NCBI RefSeq assembly: GCF_030908405.1
Contig: NZ_CP133089.1
Span: 868,001-932,000, forward strand
Reading direction: 5' to 3'
Origin: Aminobacterium sp. MB27-C1
GTDB lineage: Bacteria; Synergistota; Synergistia; Synergistales; Aminobacteriaceae
DNA length: 64,000 nucleotides
In this document: piece by piece, positions 26,803 through 35,703 of the stretch
Position numbering within the stretch: the first letter of the stretch is position 1
How the letters are laid out: each line of letters starts with the position of its first letter
The notes under the pieces: model-generated
The model's input: only the letters and a program-made list of their open reading frames with translations
Told to the model about the DNA's origin: nothing
Database searches by the model: none
Made by a program: the position numbers and the translations under genes

Positions 26803-27732
26803 ATGGGAGGGATACTCTTTGCTTTGGTAATAGGTGTGCTTCTCTTCTTAATGGCGGTAGGGCTTTCTATGATCTGGATTGGAGAAGAGACAGATCAGGT
26901 TTCACGTACGGAATCATGGTTTACGCGAGGGCGAGAACAGAAAAAAGTTGACGATAAAAAAGTTTTTGCAAAACATCTTACATCCGATGCTTTTCTTAAA
27001 AAAATGGAGGCAGACCTTATAAAAGCAGATATGCCTCTTAAACCACAGGAAGCTTTACTCATATGGCTTGGCATTCTTATCGTCATTCCTTTTCTTCTCT
27101 TTATAGTACGAGGCCCCTTTGGGTTGGCTGTCGGGTTGGTTGGGGCTATTGTAACCCCTATTTTTGTTGCTAGAGTTCGTAAACAAAGAAGACTTCATAA
27201 ATTTGAGCGCCAAATACCTCCAATGCTTGATATGATTTCTTCTGGATTGCGGGCTGGTTTTAGCTTTTTACAGTCTTTACAGAATACGGCGTCACAAATG
27301 GAAGCGCCTCTAGGGGACACGTTACAACAGGTTGTTGCAGAAATTTCTTTGGGTTTAGATCTTGAAGACGTTCTTAACCGTTGGGTTGATCGTGTTGGAA
27401 GTATGGATCTTGAGTTAGTAGTAACATCCATTCTTATTCAAAAAGAGATTGGTGGAAATTTGGCTAAAATTTTAGAGAATATAGCACGTGTTATGCGTGA
27501 TCGGCAGGATGTGGCCGCTCAAATGAGAGCATTGACGTCGCAAGGGCGCCTTGAGGGACTCATTATCTCTATACTACCTGTAGCTATGGCCGTTATTATT
27601 AATCTTATGAACCCGGGTTATTTAACTCCTCTTTTCACCACGCCTACAGGACAGAAAATGTTGGGAGTAGCTGTTTTCTTTGCTTTTGTTGGAATCCTGA
27701 TTATACAACGTATTGTTAAACCTCGTTATTAA
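26803..27732 (+). CDS. tadB: Tad inner-membrane platform protein TadB
   Basis: 309 residues. Membrane segments lie at the N-terminus, near the middle (LLIWLGILIVIPFLLFIVRG) and at the C-terminus, with a T2SF (GspF-like) domain between them (PPMLDMISSGLRAGFSFLQS). It anchors the ATPase and forms the membrane platform together with TadC. GGGGGAG lies before the ATG, 2 bases after the cpaF stop. Confidence 0.93.
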   Translation: MGGILFALVIGVLLFLMAVGLSMIWIGEETDQVSRTESWFTRGREQKKVDDKKVFAKHLTSDAFLKKMEADLIKADMPLKPQEALLIWLGILIVIPFLLFIVRGPFGLAVGLVGAIVTPIFVARVRKQRRLHKFERQIPPMLDMISSGLRAGFSFLQSLQNTASQMEAPLGDTLQQVVAEISLGLDLEDVLNRWVDRVGSMDLELVVTSILIQKEIGGNLAKILENIARVMRDRQDVAAQMRALTSQGRLEGLIISILPVAMAVIINLMNPGYLTPLFTTPTGQKMLGVAVFFAFVGILIIQRIVKPRY

Positions 27733-27744
27733 GGAGGTGGAGAC

Positions 27745-28632
27745 GTGGAGTTTCTTGTTATTGTATTTTTAATGCTCATAGTTACGCTAGGAATTTTTCT
27801 GGTTCTCAATACAATTTCTCCTCAAAAAGCGGATTCTTTTGACAGAGCAGCGCGTTTTACGGGGGAAGAGGAAGAAGAAATTGCTACGTTCAAAGAGCGA
27901 GTTGTCGATCCTTTTCGCGTCAAAATAAGCCGTGTTGGTCGTTTCTTCTTTCCAAATGAGGCGATTGCCCGTATGGACCGATATTGTCTTTTCGCCGGCC
28001 GCCCTATGGGAATACGGGGGGAGGTTCTTGCCGGTCTTAAGGTATCATTTGCTTTGATTTTTGCTATGATAGCTGCTTTTCTTCTTCCTGCACCATTACG
28101 TATTACCGGGGCGCTTATTCTTGGTGCTTTAGCTTATCTTATTCCAGGAATATGGATTAGCGGCAAAGGTAAGGAGCGGCAGACACAGGCTCGAAATCAG
28201 CTTCCCGATGTTATGGATCTTATGGTAGTAAGTGTAGAGGCTGGTTTAGGCCTTGATGCGGCTATGTCTCGTGTGGCAGATCGTCTGCGTGGCCCAATGG
28301 GTGAGAATTTTGCACGTGCTCTTCATGAGATTAGTTTGGGAGAAAATCGTCAAAAGGCACTTCATGGCATTACGGAAAGATTGCCTATCGAAGAAGTGCG
28401 TCATTTTGTTACAAGTCTTATTCAGGCAGAAGAACTCGGTGTCTCAGTCAGTGATGTATTGCGCAGTCAAGCAGGAGCTTTAAAACGTTTCCGCCGTCTT
28501 AAAGCTGAAGAACATGCTCGGAAGGCTCCTATTAAGATACTTTTTCCCATGATTCTTTTTATCTTCCCATCACTTTTTGTCGTTATCCTGGGCCCAGCTT
28601 TCATATCGATTATGGAAGCCTTTGCAAAATAA
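27745..28632 (+). CDS. tadC: Tad inner-membrane platform protein TadC
   Basis: 295 residues with the same T2SF architecture as TadB: an N-terminal helix, a central hydrophobic pair, LPDVMDLMVVSVEAGLGLDA and a C-terminal helix (FPMILFIFPSLFVVILGPAF). GTG start with AAGGAGG 8 bases upstream. Last recognisable Tad gene of the cluster. Confidence 0.92.
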   Translation: MEFLVIVFLMLIVTLGIFLVLNTISPQKADSFDRAARFTGEEEEEIATFKERVVDPFRVKISRVGRFFFPNEAIARMDRYCLFAGRPMGIRGEVLAGLKVSFALIFAMIAAFLLPAPLRITGALILGALAYLIPGIWISGKGKERQTQARNQLPDVMDLMVVSVEAGLGLDAAMSRVADRLRGPMGENFARALHEISLGENRQKALHGITERLPIEEVRHFVTSLIQAEELGVSVSDVLRSQAGALKRFRRLKAEEHARKAPIKILFPMILFIFPSLFVVILGPAFISIMEAFAK

Positions 28633-28638
28633 TGGACA

Positions 28639-29016
28639 ATGGATATTAGAAGGTTTAGAAATAAACGCCCATATAAAATCTTGAATTCAAGAGGAGATGT
28701 TATATTCTCTCCTCTCTATTTTGCTGATTCTTTTTCCTCTCGATTTATGGGACTCATGTTTGTTCCCCTACCCAATCTCCCGTGGGGAATCATTTTGAAG
28801 CCGTGCAATGCTATACATACCATAGGAATGCGTTTTAATCTCGATGTTTTTTTTCTTGATGACAACAATCAGGTTTTAGAAATACGGCGCGATGTAACTC
28901 CATGGTCGTTATGCAGGAATAAAAAGGCACGAAGTGTCTTGGAATGCCCCGCAGGGAATATTCCCTTAAATGAAATTAATATAGGGAGTCAAATCTTTTT
29001 TGAAGATTCTTTTTAA
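28639..29016 (+). CDS. DUF192 family protein
   Basis: A 125-residue protein with the family core: SRFMGLMF, then CNAIHTIGMRFNLDVFFLDD and ARSVLECPAGNI. DUF192 proteins are small beta-barrels, often exported and of unknown function. Here there is no signal peptide. It follows tadC by 6 bases without a clear ribosome site, so it is probably translated by coupling. DUF192 genes are often found near tad loci, but its role there is not established. Confidence 0.8.
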   Translation: MDIRRFRNKRPYKILNSRGDVIFSPLYFADSFSSRFMGLMFVPLPNLPWGIILKPCNAIHTIGMRFNLDVFFLDDNNQVLEIRRDVTPWSLCRNKKARSVLECPAGNIPLNEINIGSQIFFEDSF

Positions 29017-29023
29017 CCCCCCC

Positions 29024-29051
29024 TTTTCAAATAAGAAAAGTAGTTTATAAT
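29024..29051 (+). promoter_or_regulatory. Possible promoter of the Tudor-motif protein gene
   Basis: A perfect TATAAT at 29046-29051 with a weak TTTTCA 16 bases upstream, about 40 bases before the start codon. Confidence 0.5.
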
Positions 29052-29089
29052 GTCCGCACAGAACGTTATACCAGAGGATGGTGAGTCGC

Positions 29090-29956
29090 ATGACGACCGG
29101 AACGAGAGAAACACTGAAAGAGCTTTCTCTGGACATTGTGCGGAAGTATATGGAAGATAACAACTTCGAAAACATCGCATTACTTGAGGGAGCAACCATA
29201 GTTCATAATATTTACGGAGAAGGTGAAATAGTAAAAGGGGAAATATCCGATAAGGGAATAGCATATCTCCACATTGAATTTAAAGATCACTCCAGCGGCG
29301 CAGCTCTCCTTAAAAAATTCCCCACAAAAAATGTAGTAGAAGCTTTCTTTTCACGTCTTCATATCGCTCCTGAACTTTACTCCAAAATTTGTCCAGAAAA
29401 ACCATGTGATGAAACAGAAAAACGATCTCCTCTCGAAGAGCGGTCAATTCACACCCGGGTACTCGATACAACAGAAACTAATGACGCTGGGAGGTCTCGG
29501 CAGGATATTTTAAAAGAATGCCGAGCTGGAGATCTTGTGCATTTTGTGGCTGAAGAAAAAATGATATTCGTAAAAACCGAGCAAGATGAAATTATTGGCT
29601 TTTTACCAGAAGAAGTAACAGCTCTTGTTCTGCCTGCTATGGAAAAAGAGTTACCAGTTGAAGCCATAATAACGAGCATCCCAAGAGAAGGAATGCCTCG
29701 TAAAAAAGGTTGTCGTCTTGAGGTTTATTTGAATCTTCCTGGTCGAGAAAGGCCAAGCTTGAAAGATTTGGCGGAAAAGAACAGAGGAGGAGAGAAAAAT
29801 CCTCAAGGTGACGATAATGATGCGGTAAGCCCTGAAGAGCGCTCTTGGAACGATCTGGGAGCTGACATAGATGACATGGGTAACGACGACATGGATGTAG
29901 ATATTGATCCATGGGAGGGGTATGAAGGCTTCGAAGATTCTGGTTATGACTCTTAA
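29090..29956 (+). CDS. Unknown protein with a UvrD-C/Tudor-like motif and acidic tail
   Basis: 288 residues, no named family recognised. Residues about 28-85 read GATIVHNIYGEGEIV, a spacer, LHIEFKD and LLKKFPTKNV. This pattern (G-x-V-x-H-x2-Y/F-G-x-G-x-V, then a strand and a late Lys) is that of the C-terminal Tudor-like domain of UvrD/PcrA helicases and of CarD-type folds. Residues about 140-220 form a beta-rich domain (AGDLVHFVAEEKMIFVKTEQ, IIGFLPEEVTAL) with some HIRAN-like flavour. The last 60 residues are very acidic. The start at 29090 is chosen over 29078, which abuts GAGG. A nucleic-acid or polymerase-binding role is a guess. Confidence 0.5.
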   Translation: MTTGTRETLKELSLDIVRKYMEDNNFENIALLEGATIVHNIYGEGEIVKGEISDKGIAYLHIEFKDHSSGAALLKKFPTKNVVEAFFSRLHIAPELYSKICPEKPCDETEKRSPLEERSIHTRVLDTTETNDAGRSRQDILKECRAGDLVHFVAEEKMIFVKTEQDEIIGFLPEEVTALVLPAMEKELPVEAIITSIPREGMPRKKGCRLEVYLNLPGRERPSLKDLAEKNRGGEKNPQGDDNDAVSPEERSWNDLGADIDDMGNDDMDVDIDPWEGYEGFEDSGYDS

Positions 29957-30012
29957 GGTGGTATAGTTGTAGTATAAAGTTGTTTATATTGCTTTAAGAG
30001 GAGTGAAATGGC

Positions 30013-31194
30013 GTGTTACGTGTCAAGGAAATACTCGAAATTCCTTGCATGGAGGAATCTATTGTTATAGCGGGGGAACGGGGATTAAACAATCCTGTTC
30101 TCTGTATAGATGTATTAGAGGTGCCAGATGCGGACCAATGGGTGACGCCTGGCACCTTTCTTCTAACAACAGCATACGCCTATAAAGAAGATGTTTCCCG
30201 TTTAGAACGACTGGTGCGTCTTCAAGCTGAAGGTGGCGCTTCCGGCATGGGAATAAAGTTGGGACGCTTTATTCAGGAAGTGCCCCAGGAAGTTTTAAAA
30301 ACAGCTGAAAAAATGGGGTTTCCCATTATTTTATTACCCCCTAAACTTCCCTATGTTCCTGTGATTAAAAAGGTCATGTCTCTTATTTTTGAAAGAGAGC
30401 GTCTCCTTAAGGGGGCTTTAAATAAGCAAGATGTACTAAGACATATGATCGAAGACAACATTTCTCTAGAGGAAAATATAGATTTACTGAAACAACTTAA
30501 TTTATCTCCTTTGGATTTGTGTTGTTTCATGCTTTTAGAAATTCCTAATAATGGTGGAGTTCATAACGTTGTTATTTGGGAACTTGTAGAAAAGATAAAG
30601 GTAAAGTGGCAGGATTTCTTTCTTGTTCAATTTGAAAACATGCTTGGTCTTCTCTTTGTGGTGCAAGATGAGACAAGGTTCTCTGCTGTTAAAGAGTTGG
30701 CTCAGAATGTAGCTTTGTCTTTCCAATCTGAACCAGAGTTACGTTGTGTGAGCATAAGTGGGCTGCATACTCTTGAAAAGGGGATAAAGAAAGCCTATAG
30801 AGAGGCGTTTTTTACTCTTAAAGTTGTGAAGAAGCTTATGAACCAAGAGTCAGGTTTTGTTGATTTTGATAGTCTGCGTCATCTTTCTTTTTGGTATACC
30901 CACCCCGATAGAAAGGAACTTGTTCTAACAAGTCGATTGATACTTGACCCTATTTTAATTTACGATAAAAACAATAATGGTTCTTTGTTACAAACACTTA
31001 AAGTCTTTTTACTAATGGATCGTAATCAGAAAAGAACAGCCGAAGCTTTGCATCTACACAGAAATTCATTGCGTTATCGTTTAAATCAAATAGAAGAAAT
31101 TTTCGGATCTGATATATTTTCTGGTTTTAAGCTTCAAAAACTCTTTTTTGCACTTATCACGTATACACTTCTTGATGATGAAGTTCTTATATAA
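30013..31194 (+). CDS. PucR-family transcription regulator
   Basis: 393 residues. The N-terminal PucR domain (about 1-125, including VTPGTFLLTTAYAYKED and MGFPIILLPPKLPYVPVIKK) is followed by a GGDEF-like degenerate middle. A C-terminal PucR-type helix-turn-helix comes last (NQKRTAEALHLHRNSLRYRL, then NQIEEIFG). PucR proteins usually activate neighbouring catabolic genes for purines, hydantoins or amino acids. GTG start with GAGGAG about 9 bases upstream. The catabolic cluster begins 230 bases downstream on the same strand and is its probable target. Confidence 0.88.
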   Translation: MLRVKEILEIPCMEESIVIAGERGLNNPVLCIDVLEVPDADQWVTPGTFLLTTAYAYKEDVSRLERLVRLQAEGGASGMGIKLGRFIQEVPQEVLKTAEKMGFPIILLPPKLPYVPVIKKVMSLIFERERLLKGALNKQDVLRHMIEDNISLEENIDLLKQLNLSPLDLCCFMLLEIPNNGGVHNVVIWELVEKIKVKWQDFFLVQFENMLGLLFVVQDETRFSAVKELAQNVALSFQSEPELRCVSISGLHTLEKGIKKAYREAFFTLKVVKKLMNQESGFVDFDSLRHLSFWYTHPDRKELVLTSRLILDPILIYDKNNNGSLLQTLKVFLLMDRNQKRTAEALHLHRNSLRYRLNQIEEIFGSDIFSGFKLQKLFFALITYTLLDDEVLI

Positions 31195-31223
31195 ACACTT
31201 TGTGCATTGAGCATAAAGTGTTT
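31193..31223 (+). terminator. Hairpin after the PucR gene
   Basis: A 13-bp stem with one G-U pair (31193-31205 with 31211-31223) starts within the stop codon. T-rich sequence follows but without a clean T run. It separates the regulator from the catabolic cluster. The 31224-31427 gap contains no convincing promoter by eye. Confidence 0.6.
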
Positions 31224-31427
31224 ACCCTTTCTTTGTGTATCAATTCCATTGTTTCCTTTTCTTTTGAACGGTATAAATGTGTGTGTAAATTTCCAGAATA
31301 GTGTTTTTTAAATTGAATATGTTCTCGGTACGTTTCCTGAATATATAACTGCGGATTTAAAAAAATACGCGGACAATTGTGTTTTTGACTTTAAATTTAA
31401 GCACATAAAATTAAAGGAGGGAAAAGT

Positions 31428-32987
31428 ATGAATGAACGCAAGAAACACGTCAAAGCTTTGGAACCACGCACTCTTATTTTAAGTTTAATTGTTTCGGTTC
31501 TTTCCGCTATTATCTGTATGCAAATCATCTCAAGAATAGGTATTACACCAAATACCTCAATTATAGGGGCCATTGTTGCAATGACTCTTGCACGGATTCC
31601 TTTATCATTTTTAAAAGATTTTCGTTCTCTTGATCGGCAAAATTTAGTTCAAACCATGACTTCTGGCGCAGGTTTTGCTGCGGCAAATTGTGGGTTGCTT
31701 TCAGTTGGGATTATGTATGTATTTGGCACTCCCAAATTAATACTTCCAATGTTGATTGGGTCTGGTCTCGCTACCCTAATAGGAATGCACTTTGTTTATA
31801 AAGTCTACGACTCTGACCTTTATCCTGCGGCAGGAGCATGGCCTCCTGGCGTTGCAACAGCTCAAGCCCTTATCGCTGGAGATGAAGGCGGGAAAAAAGC
31901 ACGCCGTCTTTTAGAAGGAGTTCTTGCTGGTGTTGTGGGACGCCATTTTGGGCTTCCTATGGCTGGCATTGGAATAGTCTTTATTGCTAACATTTTTGCC
32001 ATGTCTGCTCTTGGTGTCGGACTTGTGATCCGTGGATACTCCGGAACATTATTTGGTTTCGATCTAGGTAAAACGTATATTCCTCATGGAGTCATGATTG
32101 GGGCGGGTGTAGTTTCTCTTGTTCAGGCTCTTGCTATTATTTTCCGCAGGGGTTCTTCGTCTCGTAATAATAGTGACGGACCTCTTCCCACTGTTTCTCA
32201 TGAAAAAGTAAAACAAACAATTTTCTTCCATACCTTCCTTTTCGGTTTGGGAGCTATCGTTTTGGCTCTTCTAAGCGGTATTTGGGCTGAAATGAGTGTT
32301 GGGAAATTGGTTTTATGGATTGTCTGGACAACCTTCTCTGCCATTGTTGCACCTATTCTTGTTGGCTTAAGCGCTATGCACTCAGGATGGTTCCCGGGGT
32401 TTGCCATCAGTGTTATTTTCTTGAGCCTCGGACTCTTCATGGGCTTCCCTGGAGCTCCCCTTGCCCTTTTAGCTGGATATGTTGCAAGTACGGGTCCTTG
32501 TTTTGCTGATATGGGTTACGACCTCAAGACTGGTTGGATTATTCGTGGAGAGGGAAAAGATTTGGAGTATGAATTAGATGGACGGCGTCAACAGGCGATA
32601 GCAGAAATTGTAGGTGGTTTTGTCTCTGTTGTAACAGTCTTTTTCCTTATGAAGATGCATTTCAGATTGGATATGTTACCTCCAGTAAGCAGAGTTTTTG
32701 CAGCGACAGTACAGGCAGGAGCTAATCCAGATATCCTTCGTCAATTACTCATGTGGAGCGTTGTTGGAGCGATCATTCAGGCTATAGGTGGGGCTAAGCG
32801 TGCTATAGGAATTCTTTTTGCTACGGGTCTTCTTATCAAGAGTCCCTTATATGGAATTGGAGTGCTAGCTGCTGTCATTTGCCGTCTTATTTGGGGTACC
32901 AAATGGATGGAAATGCGAGAAGCAGGTCTTATCGCAGGAGACGGCATTTACGGATTTATTTCTGCAGTTGTAAGAAGCTTTATGTAA
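31428..32987 (+). CDS. OPT-family (oligopeptide/YSL-type) transporter
   Basis: A 519-residue polytopic membrane protein with about 14 hydrophobic segments. OPT-superfamily features include LYPAAGAWPPGVATAQALIA, FGLPMAGIGIVFIANIFAMS and TYIPHGVMIGAGVVSLVQ. Members take up oligopeptides, metal chelates or related small molecules using a proton gradient. AAAGGAGGG lies before the ATG. First gene of a seven-gene co-directed cluster of hydrolases and proteins of unknown function, so it most likely imports their substrate. Confidence 0.85.
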   Translation: MNERKKHVKALEPRTLILSLIVSVLSAIICMQIISRIGITPNTSIIGAIVAMTLARIPLSFLKDFRSLDRQNLVQTMTSGAGFAAANCGLLSVGIMYVFGTPKLILPMLIGSGLATLIGMHFVYKVYDSDLYPAAGAWPPGVATAQALIAGDEGGKKARRLLEGVLAGVVGRHFGLPMAGIGIVFIANIFAMSALGVGLVIRGYSGTLFGFDLGKTYIPHGVMIGAGVVSLVQALAIIFRRGSSSRNNSDGPLPTVSHEKVKQTIFFHTFLFGLGAIVLALLSGIWAEMSVGKLVLWIVWTTFSAIVAPILVGLSAMHSGWFPGFAISVIFLSLGLFMGFPGAPLALLAGYVASTGPCFADMGYDLKTGWIIRGEGKDLEYELDGRRQQAIAEIVGGFVSVVTVFFLMKMHFRLDMLPPVSRVFAATVQAGANPDILRQLLMWSVVGAIIQAIGGAKRAIGILFATGLLIKSPLYGIGVLAAVICRLIWGTKWMEMREAGLIAGDGIYGFISAVVRSFM

Positions 32988-33001
32988 AAGGAGATGTTTA
33001 G

Positions 33002-33658
33002 ATGGAGCATTCACGTCGTCGAATAGCTCTTATTCGGGTCTTGACTTCAAGGGATCCGCAGGTGTTGGAATCACATGGAAAAATTTTGATGGCTCTTTTC
33101 CCTGAATGGGATGTGTGCTCTTACTGCATTCCAGATCAACCGGAAGGCATACATGATGAAGAAACTAAAAAGAGAGCTCTCCCTAAAATTGAGCGACTGG
33201 CTTTTTCTCTTTTGCCTGAAAATTTTGATGGAATTATCGTAAGTTGTGCAGACGATCCAGCAGTAGAGAGTTTGCGACGGCAACTTTCTATTCCTGTAAT
33301 AGGGGCGGGGCGTTCCACAGCTCTTCTTGCTCTTGGAGTTGGAAGACGTGTTGGTGTTATTGGCATAACAGATGAAACTCCAGCAGGAATGAAAGATATT
33401 TTGAAAGATTTTTTAATAAAAGAAATACACCCAAAAGAAGTTCATTCTACTCTTGATCTAATGACTCGTGAAGGAAGAGCTGCTGTTTTGAAAGAAGCAA
33501 TGAATTTAAAAAAGGAAGGCGCTGATGTCATCGCATTGGCTTGTACGGGTATGTCTACGGTTTCTTTAGCATCGGAAATAAAAAAAGAGGTCAATATTCC
33601 TGTTATAGATCCTGTAAGTGCTGAGGGAGCATTAATGTGGGCTACGTTGGGGTTTTAA
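33002..33658 (+). CDS. Asp/Glu/hydantoin racemase family protein
   Basis: 218 residues. Two catalytic-type cysteines sit in the family positions: Cys82 in IIVSCADDPAV and Cys181 in ALACTGMSTVS. A racemase fold is repeated in the two halves (IPVIGAGRSTALLALGVG, IPVIDPVSAEGAL). It would interconvert D and L forms of an amino acid or a hydantoin by a cofactor-free two-base mechanism. AAAGGAG lies before the ATG. Clustered with DUF917 and peptidase-like genes, which favours a hydantoin, cyclic amide or amino-acid substrate. Confidence 0.82.
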   Translation: MEHSRRRIALIRVLTSRDPQVLESHGKILMALFPEWDVCSYCIPDQPEGIHDEETKKRALPKIERLAFSLLPENFDGIIVSCADDPAVESLRRQLSIPVIGAGRSTALLALGVGRRVGVIGITDETPAGMKDILKDFLIKEIHPKEVHSTLDLMTREGRAAVLKEAMNLKKEGADVIALACTGMSTVSLASEIKKEVNIPVIDPVSAEGALMWATLGF

Positions 33659-33676
33659 ACAAATGGAGTTGATGAA

Positions 33677-34750
33677 ATGTCTCAAACAGTTTTGAAGAAG
33701 GAACATGTAGAAGCTGCTGTATTAGGTGGTGCCGTTCTTGGTGGCGGTGGCGGCGGAGCTATGGAACGAGGTCTTGATTTAGGGTGTTTAGCTGTTCAAA
33801 TGGGACGTCCCATTCTTATTGATGCTGAGGATTGTTGTGATGAAAACATTCTCGTTACCTGCTCTGGTGTAGGTGCGCCGGCAGCAAAGGAGGCTTTTGT
33901 TTCTCCACGAGCCTATTGGAGAACAATCGATTTGCTTCAGACACACAATAAAGAGCAAATAGGCGGTCTTATTACTAATGAGTGTGGCGGAAATGCAGTA
34001 GTAAATGGTTGGCTTCAAGCCGCTCTTTTAGATTTACCCATAGTTGATATTCCCTGTAACGGTAGAGCTCATCCTACAGGAGTAATGGGATCAATGGGGT
34101 TACAAAAAGATAAAAATTACGTGTCAATTCAGGCTTTTGCCGGAGGGAATCCAGATAACAATACATATGTAGAGGGATGTGTTTCTGGAGGACTTGCCGA
34201 GACATCTGCTCTAGTTCGCCAGGCAGCCGTTCAGGCTCGAGGTCTTGTTGGTGTAGCTCGTAACCCTGTAAAAGCTTCTTTTGCCAAAATGAATGGAGCT
34301 CCAGGAGGCGTAGCAATGTCTATAAAGTTAGGGCGAGCTATGTTGAATGTAAAAGATAAGGGAGCGGAGAAGCTTGTTTCTTCCGTTGTAGAGTTTTTAG
34401 GGGGAGAGATTATTACGCGCGGGACTGTTCAAAATCTGGAGCTTGAGACAGCAGGAGGTTTTGATGTGGGGCGTGTGGATATAGACGACATTGCTCTTAC
34501 TTTCTGGAATGAGTATATGACCCTCGAAAGAACAAATGGAGAACGTCTGGGTACGTTCCCAGATCTTATTATGACAATGGATGGGCATTCAGGCATGCCA
34601 GTAACCAGTGCAGAAATAGAAAAAGGTCAATCTATTTATGTTATTACGGTTCCCAAAACAAATTTATGTTTAGGTGAAGGAATGCGCTGCATAGATCTTT
34701 TACGCGATGCAGAACGCATTATCCATAAAGATATATCGTCGTATCAATAA
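33677..34750 (+). CDS. DUF917 family protein
   Basis: A 357-residue protein with the hallmark glycine run near the N-terminus (AVLGGAVLGGGGGGAME) and later GGLITNECGGNAVVNGW, NGRAHPTGVMGSMG and DVGRVDIDDIAL. I place it in DUF917. Part of that family is described as S-methyl-thiohydantoin desulfurase-like and other members occur beside hydantoinases. The protein lacks a signal peptide. GGAG lies 8 bases before the ATG. Activity here is inferred only from family and neighbours. Confidence 0.75.
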   Translation: MSQTVLKKEHVEAAVLGGAVLGGGGGGAMERGLDLGCLAVQMGRPILIDAEDCCDENILVTCSGVGAPAAKEAFVSPRAYWRTIDLLQTHNKEQIGGLITNECGGNAVVNGWLQAALLDLPIVDIPCNGRAHPTGVMGSMGLQKDKNYVSIQAFAGGNPDNNTYVEGCVSGGLAETSALVRQAAVQARGLVGVARNPVKASFAKMNGAPGGVAMSIKLGRAMLNVKDKGAEKLVSSVVEFLGGEIITRGTVQNLELETAGGFDVGRVDIDDIALTFWNEYMTLERTNGERLGTFPDLIMTMDGHSGMPVTSAEIEKGQSIYVITVPKTNLCLGEGMRCIDLLRDAERIIHKDISSYQ

Positions 34751-34764
34751 AAGGAGTGGTGAGT

Positions 34765-35700
34765 ATGTCATTTACTAGAACTCTTGAAGCTTTAGACCTT
34801 CTTGATCGCTCAGATGTGAGCGGTGAAATGGTAAAAGATGTTTTTCTTAAAGCTGGAATTAAGGAAGTAGAAGTAAAAAAAATTGAAGGTCCCAAGGGAC
34901 ATACAGATTTTATAAAAGCGGTTATTCCTGGGAGTCACGGAAAGCGCATGAATGGAACGGCTCCCACATTAGGTATCATTGGTCGACTAGGCGGAATAGG
35001 TGCCCGTCCGGAGCGTATTGGACTTGTTTCTGATGGAGATGGAGCAGTGGCTGCTGTCGCAACGGTTTTAAAAATGGCAAAGATGCTTTCTGTTGGCGAT
35101 GTACTTCCTGGAGATGTCATAATTTCTACCCATATTTGTCCCGATGCTCCCACTCAGCCTCATGAACCTGTGCCTTTTATGGGATCCCCTGTTGATATGA
35201 CTACAATGAATCAGCAAGAAGTTGATCCTGAAATGGATGCTATTTTAATTGTGGATACTACTCGTGGCAACAGAGTCATAAATCATAAAGGGTTTGCTAT
35301 CTCTCCCACCGTTAAAGAGGGATATATTTTGCGAGTAAGTGAAGATATTCTTTCTATTATGGAAATCGTTACAGGAGAGCTTCCAGTTGTTTTTCCTCTT
35401 ACTATCCAGGATATTACACCTTATGGCAATGGCCTCTACCACTTGAATAGCATATTGCAACCTTCAACTGCGGCTAAGGCCCCATGTATTGGAATTGCTA
35501 TTACGTCTCATTCTGCTGTTCCAGGGTGCGCTACAGGTGCAAGTCATGCAACAGATATAGAACAGGTCGTTCGTTTTAATATTGAGGTAGCCAAGAATTT
35601 TACTAGAAAGAGCTGTTCTTTTTACAACACAAAAGAATTCGAATTGCTTATTGATTTATACGGTCCTATGAATCATTTTCAGACTGCTGGTAAAAAATAG
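34765..35700 (+). CDS. DUF1177 family protein
   Basis: 311 residues, strongly resembling DUF1177: IIGRLGGIGARPERIGLVSD, VIISTHICPDAPTQPHEPVP and GIAITSHSAVPGCATGASHA. The conserved His, Cys and Asp residues in these segments suggest a metal or nucleophile centre, but no reaction is known to me. The ATG at 34765 has AAGGAG 8 bases upstream; a GTG at 34756 is the other possible start. The gap after the DUF917 gene is 14 bases. DUF1177 genes commonly accompany AroM and OPT genes in anaerobes, as here. Confidence 0.78.
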   Translation: MSFTRTLEALDLLDRSDVSGEMVKDVFLKAGIKEVEVKKIEGPKGHTDFIKAVIPGSHGKRMNGTAPTLGIIGRLGGIGARPERIGLVSDGDGAVAAVATVLKMAKMLSVGDVLPGDVIISTHICPDAPTQPHEPVPFMGSPVDMTTMNQQEVDPEMDAILIVDTTRGNRVINHKGFAISPTVKEGYILRVSEDILSIMEIVTGELPVVFPLTIQDITPYGNGLYHLNSILQPSTAAKAPCIGIAITSHSAVPGCATGASHATDIEQVVRFNIEVAKNFTRKSCSFYNTKEFELLIDLYGPMNHFQTAGKK

Positions 35701-35703
35701 ATA

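Noticed and set aside
31385-31411. TTGACT and TAAAAT as the promoter of the OPT cluster.
   Set aside because: The spacer is 15 bases and transcription would start on or after the ribosome site, so it cannot serve the OPT gene properly.
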